A DNA stretch of 41,072 nucleotides from NCBI GenBank assembly GCA_022823865.1, contig JAJEHF010000004.1, forward strand, positions 1-41,072, read 5' to 3'. The notes beneath the pieces are model-generated. The model was not told the origin of the DNA, did no database searches, and worked only from the letters and a program-made list of their open reading frames with translations. Of the stretch, positions 35,363 through 41,072 are shown one piece after another. The translations under genes and the position numbers were made by a program. The stretch's first letter is position 1; each line of letters opens with the position of its first letter. The DNA is from Bryobacterales bacterium (GTDB lineage Bacteria; Acidobacteriota; Terriglobia; Bryobacterales; UBA6623).

Positions 35363-36031
35363 GTGCCGATCGATTACAGCGCCGTCCGCAAGGCATTCTA
35401 CGGTCCGCCGCTGGCGAGTCCGCCCGACCATCTGCCAACAAGAGAAGAAATGCTGGCAGAGCATCAGCGAATCTGCCTGCAGGTCAGTAAGGACCTGGGA
35501 GTCGATCCTGCGACCGGTGCGATCGGCGAGCACGGCTCGCTGGTCGGCGGCCCCGGCAAGCCGCTCACGGTCATCGGCCGTCCCGTGGAGCGGTTGCTGC
35601 GACTCGAGCCTGTGCCGCTGGAGTGGTTCGACTATCCGCAGGCGCGACGCGCTTGGCATGGCTGCGACGACGCCAAGGCCGCCTTCCGCGAGCGGGTCGA
35701 ACTTCTAGAGGAAGTGATTCACTGCCATCTGGCGGGTTTCCCGAATCCGCCTACGGCAACCGAGCTCGCTGCTTGGATCGAGTGTCCCGCGCCTGTGCCT
35801 CCCGGGACAGGTGCCCTCTACAACATCTTCGAGAACATCCCTCCGGGCCAGTGTGCACAGCTGCTCAGCAGGGGGCATTTCTCCGTCTACGAGGTGGCTC
35901 GGATCATCATCCTTTCAGAGGCGCGCTCGCCGGATCTGATTGCTTGGCTGCATCAATTCGCGGTTGATCCCAGACAGAAGCCTGGTCAAGGTCTCGATGA
36001 TGCAAGGAGACGAGAAACTGAGCTCGACTGA
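35363..36031 (+). CDS. Unknown protein following the AbiEii-like gene
   Basis: 222 residues from GTG 35363, five bases after the AbiEii stop and with GGAGG eleven bases upstream; GTG 35345 is in frame and would overlap the preceding gene. No domain recognised. The N-terminal third is Pro-rich (YGPPLASPPDHLPTREEM), the middle has helices (FRERVELLEEVIHCHLAGF) and the C-terminus has YEVARIIILSEARSPDLIAW. It seems soluble. Position suggests it works with the nucleotidyltransferase, possibly as its regulator or antitoxin, although in known AbiE loci the antitoxin comes first. Confidence 0.6.
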   Translation: MPIDYSAVRKAFYGPPLASPPDHLPTREEMLAEHQRICLQVSKDLGVDPATGAIGEHGSLVGGPGKPLTVIGRPVERLLRLEPVPLEWFDYPQARRAWHGCDDAKAAFRERVELLEEVIHCHLAGFPNPPTATELAAWIECPAPVPPGTGALYNIFENIPPGQCAQLLSRGHFSVYEVARIIILSEARSPDLIAWLHQFAVDPRQKPGQGLDDARRRETELD

Positions 36032-36373
36032 CCGGGCCCGGCACCTACTGGGCAGTCTCGTTCGTGAGCGAATCTCGTTCTTCTGATCGCAGCCTCTAAG
36101 CGTTCGAGCGGCCCGTCTGGCACTTACGCATCGAAGCCACGGACGGCACGCAGCACACCGCTGCCAGATCATGGGGAATCGAGTCCGGAGATGATTGCTC
36201 GAACTCGAAATTGAATTGCCGCAAGCAGGAATCCAGTAGACTGAATTGGCCACTTTGACGGCACAACAGGTCCCGTGGACAGACGGCAGCACGCACACCC
36301 TGAGCGCACATCGCTGAGCCAGAAGCACGCTGCCCCGGGGTAGGTTCCTGCCGCCAGTAGCCTTGGAGGATTT
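36032..36373. other. Intergenic gap before the NHL gene
   Basis: About 340 bases, no gene seen. The end contains the ribosome-binding site GGAGG six bases before ATG 36374. A weak TTGCCG...TAGACT pair (36216-36242) has a 15-base spacer, too short for a normal promoter. Confidence 0.45.
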
Positions 36374-37396
36374 ATGCCCGCAACAGCCTGCGCGAGGCTC
36401 CTATCTGCTTCCGCCTCGATCCTCGCCATGGCTGCCGTCCTGTCGGCTCAAGGCAATACCGAGTCGTTGGCGAATCCCTATCGCATGGTGGAGGGTTGGG
36501 GCGAACTGCCCGAAGGCGTGCTGTGGGGCTCGTCCATCGGGATCCTTCCTGACGGCACGGGAGGGCTGTGGCTGCACCATCGATCGGACCCGCCGATCAT
36601 CAAGTTGGACTCATCCGGCAAGGCGGTCAAGGCATTCGGCGAGGGCATGTTCGTGCAGGCCCATGGCTTCTGCATGGACCAAGATGGCAACCTCTGGGCC
36701 GGCGATAGTGGCCCCTTCGGGGACGACCCGTCCAAGGCCGGGCGGGGCTACCAGTTCTTCAAGTTCAGCCAGGACGGCGAGCTGCTCCTGACGCTGGGCA
36801 AGGCCGGCGTGTCGAAGGCGGGCAAGGACACGTTTATCGCGCCGACCGCCTGCGCTGTGGCGCCGAACGGCGACATCATCATTGCCGACGGCCATTTCCC
36901 GCGCCCATCAACCAGCCAGCAGGATGGCGACCGGCTAGTGCGCTTTACCAGCGATGGCGGGTATGTCGACGAGTGGGGCAAGAAGGGCTCTGGCCCCGGG
37001 GAGTTCGATGGCCCGCACGCGCTGGCGTTTGATTCGCGAGGCCGGTTGTTCGTGGCCGACCGCTCCAACGACCGTGTCCAGATCTTCGATCAGGACATGA
37101 ACTTCGTGGATGATTGGCGACAGTTTGGCCGTCCCAGCGGAATCGCGATCATATCCGGCGACTTTCTGCTCGTTTCCGACTCCGAGTCTGGCAAGACCAT
37201 TGCCGGCGCTGTGCGCAATCCCGGCGGTGAGAACGGAATCCGGATCGGCAGAGCTGGGGATGGATCGGTGCTGGTCTTCATCGGCGGGACCGATCCAGAG
37301 GGATTGGGAGCGGACGATCTCGGAAACGTCTTTGCCGGGCTGACGCGACAGCCCCGCGCGAGCCCGCCCCTGCTGCAGAAATGGGTGAAGCGGTGA
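36374..37396 (+). CDS. Exported NHL-repeat beta-propeller protein
   Basis: 340 residues from ATG 36374. The N-terminus is a signal peptide (ARLLSASASILAMAAVLSAQ). Repeated blades are visible: GIGILPDGTGGLWLHHRSD-type strands, GFCMDQDGNLWAGDSGPFG, ACAVAPNGDIIIADGH, LAFDSRGRLFVADRSNDRVQIFD, GIAIISGDFLLVSDSESG, and LGADDLGNVFAGL. The G-x-hh-D-x-x-G-hhh-x-D pattern marks NHL repeats, giving a six-bladed propeller like peptidylglycine amidating lyase. It is probably a periplasmic binding or lyase protein; the ligand is unknown. The next gene starts 26 bases later and is likely cotranscribed. Confidence 0.83.
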   Translation: MPATACARLLSASASILAMAAVLSAQGNTESLANPYRMVEGWGELPEGVLWGSSIGILPDGTGGLWLHHRSDPPIIKLDSSGKAVKAFGEGMFVQAHGFCMDQDGNLWAGDSGPFGDDPSKAGRGYQFFKFSQDGELLLTLGKAGVSKAGKDTFIAPTACAVAPNGDIIIADGHFPRPSTSQQDGDRLVRFTSDGGYVDEWGKKGSGPGEFDGPHALAFDSRGRLFVADRSNDRVQIFDQDMNFVDDWRQFGRPSGIAIISGDFLLVSDSESGKTIAGAVRNPGGENGIRIGRAGDGSVLVFIGGTDPEGLGADDLGNVFAGLTRQPRASPPLLQKWVKR

Positions 37397-37421
37397 CCGG
37401 TTGCCCAGGCGGGAACGGTTG

Positions 37422-38384
37422 ATGTCGCCGGGGCCGGCACTTGCCCCCGTCGCTTCGGGGCGTCGTCGCGCATGGCAGCGGGCCATGCGGTTGCTGTGCG
37501 CCTTGGCCTTGCTGGCCTTGACTCCGCTGTTTGGACAGAGCGCTGTCGAGGGCTTGGACCTGGACCGCGTGTCCCTTGGCCCGCTTCCGTTTGTCTGCCC
37601 GATGGACCCTGATATCAGGTCCGAGACTGCAGGAGTCTGTTCCCGTTGCGGGATGCAACTCGTATTCGGCCTGCCTGTGCCAGCCGAGTACCAGGTCCGC
37701 TTGACGACGACTCCGGCAGCAGTTCGAGTCGGTAAGCCCGTGGAGTTAGGCTTCGAGGTCTTGCAGCCTGACAGCGGAGAGCGCCAAACCGAATTCGAGA
37801 CCGTCCACGAGAAGCTCTTCCACCTGTTCTGGGTGAGCCACGACCTTGAGGCGTTTCGACACGAGCATCCCACGCTCGGCGATGACGGCATCTTTCGGAT
37901 CGAAGCAGTGTTCGACAAGCCGGGCGTGTATCGGCTGATGGGCGACTTCTACCCGGCCGGTGGGACTCCGCAGATGATACCGATGACGTTGACCACCGCT
38001 GGATTCGAGGAGCCGTTGGAGACGCTCGCTCCTAGCCTGACCCCTGACAGAGAGCCCAAGCGGGGCCGCAACGTCAAGGTCTCGTTGCGGACCGACCCGC
38101 CCGATCCGGTGGCAGGTCTGCTGACACTGTTGTTTTTCGAGCTCAACACGGCCCGGGGACTGCAGAAGTTCCTCGGCGCATGGGCACACATGCTCGCGGT
38201 CAAGGACGATCTGATCACGATGATGCACGGACACCCCAGCATTGCGGACGGCGGGAAGCTCATCCAGATGAACGTGATCTTCCCGGAACCGGGCATGTAC
38301 CGAGTGTGGGTGCAGGTGCGGCGCAGGGGGAAGGTCAGCACTCTCCCGTTCACGGTTGAGGTGAGCGGGCTGCCATCGCTGTGA
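37422..38384 (+). CDS. Exported protein with a heavy-metal-binding (HMBD) domain
   Basis: 320 residues from ATG 37422, with GGGAACGG upstream; an earlier in-frame TTG (37401) adds seven residues. After a signal peptide (RLLCALALLALTPLFGQ) comes FVCPMDPDIR and GVCSRCGMQLVF, the CPM-x-P...C-x-x-CGM module of heavy-metal-binding domains found on Cu/Ag efflux proteins (C59, C73, C76; Asp replaces the usual His). The remaining 240 residues form two Ig-like beta domains with HDLEAFRHEHPTLGDDGIF and HMLAVKDDLITMMHGHPS, rich in His and Met, as if binding copper. It is likely a periplasmic metal-binding or sensing protein in an operon with the NHL protein. Confidence 0.78.
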   Translation: MSPGPALAPVASGRRRAWQRAMRLLCALALLALTPLFGQSAVEGLDLDRVSLGPLPFVCPMDPDIRSETAGVCSRCGMQLVFGLPVPAEYQVRLTTTPAAVRVGKPVELGFEVLQPDSGERQTEFETVHEKLFHLFWVSHDLEAFRHEHPTLGDDGIFRIEAVFDKPGVYRLMGDFYPAGGTPQMIPMTLTTAGFEEPLETLAPSLTPDREPKRGRNVKVSLRTDPPDPVAGLLTLLFFELNTARGLQKFLGAWAHMLAVKDDLITMMHGHPSIADGGKLIQMNVIFPEPGMYRVWVQVRRRGKVSTLPFTVEVSGLPSL

Positions 38385-38488
38385 TCTGGAGCGCCACTCC
38401 GCACGATCGGCCCAAGCGAACCTTGGCTGTACGCCTGACACCTGATAAATGACCCGTAAGGGGAGGGTGGAACCATCGTCGGGCGGTC

Positions 38489-38518
38489 TTGACAGATCCT
38501 GATAAGTCGGAGTATATT
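38489..38518 (+). promoter_or_regulatory. Strong sigma70-type promoter for the DUF4143 ATPase
   Basis: TTGACA (38489-38494), an 18-base spacer and TATATT (38513-38518). This is the best promoter match I found in the window. Transcription should begin around 38525, inside the palindrome that follows, 30 bases before the GTG start. Confidence 0.6.
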
Positions 38519-38551
38519 CCGAATTAGTTGACCTAATTCGGAGTAGACTCC
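38509..38551 (+). promoter_or_regulatory. Operator-like palindrome at the transcription start
   Basis: CCGAATTAG (38519-38527), TTGAC, CTAATTCGG (38533-38541) is a perfect 9-bp inverted repeat; GGAGT (38509-38513) and ACTCC (38547-38551) add a second matched pair outside. It directly follows the -10 box, so a bound dimer would block initiation. As RNA it would be a hairpin in the 5' leader. Confidence 0.6.
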
Positions 38552-38556
38552 TGCTT

Positions 38557-39720
38557 GTGAGCTACGAGAGAATCCTCAGACTAGAACTTCCCACGGGGCA
38601 GTCGGCCTTTCTCTGGGGGCCGCGCAAGACAGGAAAGTCGACGCTGCTTCGCGAACGATTCCCAGATGCAGTGCGCTTTGACCTGCTGGACACCAGGCTG
38701 CTGCTGGAGTTCACCCGAAGTCCCTGGACACTTGCCGAGCGATTGGATGCGCTGGACGGCCCCACCCTCACCAGCCCCGTCATCATCGACGAGGTGCAAA
38801 AGGTCCCGGCCGTCTTGGACGAAGTCCACCGACTGATGGAGGACAAAGGTCTCGGCTTCGCACTCTGCGGGTCCAGTGCGCGCAAGCTCAAGCGGGGGCA
38901 CGGCAACCTGCTCGGGGGGCGGGCTTGGCGCTTCGGCCTGCATCCACTGACTTATGCGGAGATTCCCGATTTCGATCTGCTGCGGGCGCTGAACCGCGGG
39001 TTGATTCCCCAGCACTACGACACGAAGCAGTACCGACGCGCACTCGCCGGTTATGTCGACGACTACCTGAAGGAAGAGGTATTCGACGAGGGATTGGTCA
39101 GGAATACTCCCGCGTTCTCGCGGTTCTTCGACGCTCTATCGTTCAGCCACGGCGAGCTCGTCAATTCCAGCAACGTCGCCAGGGATTGCGGGGTGGACTC
39201 CAAGACGGTTCGCGAGTACTTCCAGATTCTCGTGGACACGCTCGTCGGCTCTCTGCTCGAGCCATTTAGTCGGAGACGCTCGCGAGAGGTCATCACGCGT
39301 GCGCCCAAGTTCTACCTGTTCGATGTCGGCGTTGCGGGCCACTTGATGGGCCGCCGGGTCGAACGGCCTGCAGGGCCGGAGTTCGGGCGGGCACTTGAGC
39401 ACTTAGTGCTCATGGAACTGCTCGCCTACCGGAGCTATCGAGAAGTCGAACTGCCGCTGCGATTCTGGCGCACCAAATCCGGCCTGGAATGTGATTTCGT
39501 TCTTGGGCGCGAAGGCAACATTGCGATCGAGGTCAAAGGGAGCACACGCCTGCGTCCGTCTGACTTGAGGGGCATCCGCGCATATGTCGACGAGCACAGC
39601 CCGCGGCAGGCGATTGTAGTTTGCAACGAGCGCGACGCTCGGCGGACGAGCGACGGGATTTGGATTCTGCCGTGGGAGCGTTTCCTTGAACAGCTTTGGT
39701 CGGACACGGTCGTCGAATAG
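38557..39720 (+). CDS. AAA_14/DUF4143 ATPase with PD-(D/E)XK-like C-terminus
   Basis: 387 residues from GTG 38557. Walker A GPRKTGKST (21-29), Walker B VIIDEVQKVP (D77, E78), and an arginine region LCGSSARKLKRGHGNLLGGR define the AAA_14 ATPase of DUF4143 proteins. The middle has a winged-helix part (VNSSNVARDCGVDSKTVREY). The C-terminal DUF4143 domain carries a nuclease-like core: ECDFVLGREGNIAIEVKGS with D313, E325 and K327. Such proteins are frequent in accessory regions; function is not established, perhaps defence or a TA-like role. It has its own promoter and palindromic operator. Confidence 0.85.
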   Translation: MSYERILRLELPTGQSAFLWGPRKTGKSTLLRERFPDAVRFDLLDTRLLLEFTRSPWTLAERLDALDGPTLTSPVIIDEVQKVPAVLDEVHRLMEDKGLGFALCGSSARKLKRGHGNLLGGRAWRFGLHPLTYAEIPDFDLLRALNRGLIPQHYDTKQYRRALAGYVDDYLKEEVFDEGLVRNTPAFSRFFDALSFSHGELVNSSNVARDCGVDSKTVREYFQILVDTLVGSLLEPFSRRRSREVITRAPKFYLFDVGVAGHLMGRRVERPAGPEFGRALEHLVLMELLAYRSYREVELPLRFWRTKSGLECDFVLGREGNIAIEVKGSTRLRPSDLRGIRAYVDEHSPRQAIVVCNERDARRTSDGIWILPWERFLEQLWSDTVVE

Positions 39721-39876
39721 TGTCGGTCTATGCCGCCCGCCTGCGAGACAGCGCGGCGTGAGGGAAGGAGTCGACCACACCAAGGCACCTCTCGCCCAGG
39801 AATGAGCCCAATGGGGAGTCACGCAGGAGTGGACCGGAAGCCAGAGCTTCTCATCATGGGGCCTAGGATAGATAAC

Positions 39877-40152
39877 ATGATCCGGACGCAGATCTCCATA
39901 GATCAAGAGCTTTACAGCCGGGCCAAGTTGATGGCGAGACGACAGGGGATTTCGCTTGCAGAGCTGTGTCGCAGGAGCTTGCGGGAAAGGGTTTCCCGGG
40001 AACTGGCAGACAGGCCGTGGATGGCATATGCGGGAGTCGTTGACGGAGAGCCGGACGACAGCGAAACCGTCGATGATGTCGTTTACGGTCGCGATATGCC
40101 ATGCAGCCCAGAAAAGAGTTCCTCGACACGGGGATCCATATCGCGCCACTGA
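39877..40152 (+). CDS. VapB-type antitoxin with an altered C-terminus
   Basis: ATG 39877 gives 91 residues. The start TQISIDQELYSRAKLMARRQ and GISLAELCRRSLRERVSREL is a CopG-like ribbon-helix-helix domain, and DRPWMAYAGVVDGEPDDSE, VDDVVYGRDMP is the usual toxin-binding tail of this VapB group, which normally ends soon after VVYGRD-P. Here no stop follows; the frame reads on for another 17 residues (CSPEKSSSTRGSISRH) across the start of the toxin gene. The natural ATGA overlap has been lost. With its toxin broken, the gene may be a relic or an orphan antitoxin that protects against related toxins. Confidence 0.7.
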   Translation: MIRTQISIDQELYSRAKLMARRQGISLAELCRRSLRERVSRELADRPWMAYAGVVDGEPDDSETVDDVVYGRDMPCSPEKSSSTRGSISRH

Positions 40153-40454
40153 ACAAGCGAGATCGGTGCCACCCCTAGGCTGTGGCTCTCTTTGGGGGTG
40201 CTAAGCCGGATTGGCACACCTCAATCCTTGTTTGGCCCGAGGCACACTCTTGGTTTCTTCACCGGCAGGGAGAGAACACGGCTCGGATGTTCAGGACGTT
40301 GGCATCGAGTCTTGAAGGCCTCGAGATCTTGAGCGCTGACCTTTCGCTTCACGACGAGACGCTGCAGATGCTGGATCGGATGCGAGGTGCTCGGCCTACG
40401 TGTGTCGATGCGTCCAGCCTAGACTCCTTGTCTCGGCGCGAGGTTGACAATTGA
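40101..40454 (+). pseudogene. VapC-type PIN toxin broken by a stop codon
   Basis: The frame from ATG 40101 reads MQPRKEFLDTGIHIAPLNKR, DRCHP, then a TAG stop at 40176-40178, then continues in the same frame AVALFGGAKPDWHTSILVWP, EAHSWFLHRQGENTAR ... ILSADLSLHDETLQMLDRM and CVDASSL up to 40454. FLDTG supplies the first PIN Asp, PEAHSWF the Glu and DLSLHD/VDASSL the later acids, so this is one PIN domain with an internal nonsense codon. The end (SRREVDN, then TGA) also lacks the usual last strand (WGTD-H). Both losses point to decay; readthrough is less likely. Confidence 0.7.
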
Positions 40455-40581
40455 GCCATGTTTGATCGTGGGGGGCGGTTTCACGCTCGGCCTCTGCCGC
40501 CTGCGCGGAGCAAACGGGACCTGACCATCAGGCCCGCGCCGACCGCTCCCAGGGCACAATTCCGCCTGCTATCATGCAGCC

Positions 40582-41072
40582 ATGGCCGCTCCCGGCGCAC
40601 TCTTGGATGCCCTCACCGACCGGGCTACGGGACAACCGGTGGAATACCCCTACTCCGACGGCAAGGTCCTGATGGAGACCGACCCGCATGCGCGGTCCAT
40701 CATCGATATGCGCGACCAGCTGGACACGCATTTCAAGGCCCGGCAAGACGCCTATGTGGCCGGCAGCATGGCGCTGTACTACCGCCAAGGCGATCCCGCG
40801 GCCGTGGTGGTGCCGGACGTGTTCGTGGTGCTGGGCGCTTTGCACAAGCAGGCGCGCAAGTCGTATCTGCTCTGGGAGGAGGGCGGCGTGGTGCCGAGCT
40901 TCGTGGTGGAGGTGGCGTCGCCGTCCACGAGCCGTCGCGACGCGACGAGCAAGCGCGCGACGTACGAGCGGATGGGAGTGCACGAATACTGGCGCTTCGA
41001 CCCGCTGGGCGAGCTGATCGCGGGGCGGCTAGAGGGCTGGCGGCTGGCGGGTGGCCGCTACGAGCGGGTGCG
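40582..41072 (+). CDS. Uma2-family nuclease, 3' end outside the window
   Basis: Open from ATG 40582 to the right edge, 163 residues visible. The pattern is that of Uma2 (DUF820): a short helical start, YPYSDGKVLMETDPH, then DQLDTHFKARQDAYVAG, then the restriction-like core VVVPDVFVVLG (Asp), SFVVEVASPSTSRRD (Glu, then Ser-Pro-Ser/Thr), KRATYERMGVHEYWRFDP. These are PD-(D/E)XK-fold proteins abundant in Cyanobacteria and some other phyla, with unknown biological role. The sequence on the other strand is also open but shows no family. No ribosome-binding site is obvious. Confidence 0.85.
   Translation, partial: MAAPGALLDALTDRATGQPVEYPYSDGKVLMETDPHARSIIDMRDQLDTHFKARQDAYVAGSMALYYRQGDPAAVVVPDVFVVLGALHKQARKSYLLWEEGGVVPSFVVEVASPSTSRRDATSKRATYERMGVHEYWRFDPLGELIAGRLEGWRLAGGRYERV

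Overview
The window is GC-rich and fully bacterial, most likely from an Acidobacteriota member. The best taxonomic hints are a VWFA protein of the 'acidobacterial VWFA-related' type ending in a GYY-type tail (26423-28630), a GWxTD-domain exported protein (7161-7718), a Tat-exported Gfo/Idh/MocA oxidoreductase (left edge) and the general style of the exported NHL and TPR proteins. This is an inference from protein families; there is no rRNA in the window.

Layout. 1-1125: a Tat-targeted oxidoreductase running off the left edge. 1406-1481: tRNA-Ala(CGC), followed by an accessory block: a frameshifted AlbA/Schlafen-type ATPase, a 50-codon ghost of a type I restriction HsdR C-terminus, and a large primase-helicase of the AEP-TOTE type. 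6435-7718: small exported proteins including a GWxTD protein. 7964-9997: two imperfect 62-bp direct repeats enclose a PD-(D/E)XK nuclease, an unknown partner and a tyrosine-integrase remnant. 10049-15519: a metabolic cluster with the two halves of a Tm-1-like protein as separate genes, a cupin, a LarA-type lactate racemase and an AGCS amino-acid/cation symporter. 15847-17561: a small membrane protein, a structured GC-rich gap and an RmlA-like nucleotidyltransferase.

17583-26320: a complete SUF iron-sulfur operon read leftwards, sufB-sufC-sufD-sufS-sufT-rrf2-mrp, with an AT-rich candidate promoter/operator at its head. Its far end has been disturbed: the last 126 bp of mrp (42 codons including the stop) occur a second time at 17583-17708, and the 1.64 kb between the copies is lower in GC and carries a membrane-anchored TlpA thioredoxin fused to a TonB C-terminal domain. 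This is the clearest sign of an uncharacterised insertion in the window. 26423-30394: grpE, dnaJ and the BON-VWFA protein, also leftwards.

30950-41072 mixes core genes (accA, an exported TPR protein, an NHL beta-propeller, an exported heavy-metal-binding-domain protein) with conflict genes: an intact VapBC pair, an AbiEii-like nucleotidyltransferase with an unknown overlapping or adjacent partner, a DUF4143 ATPase/nuclease with a strong promoter-palindrome, a decayed second VapBC pair, and a Uma2-family nuclease running off the right edge. No CRISPR array, rRNA or intact transposase was seen.
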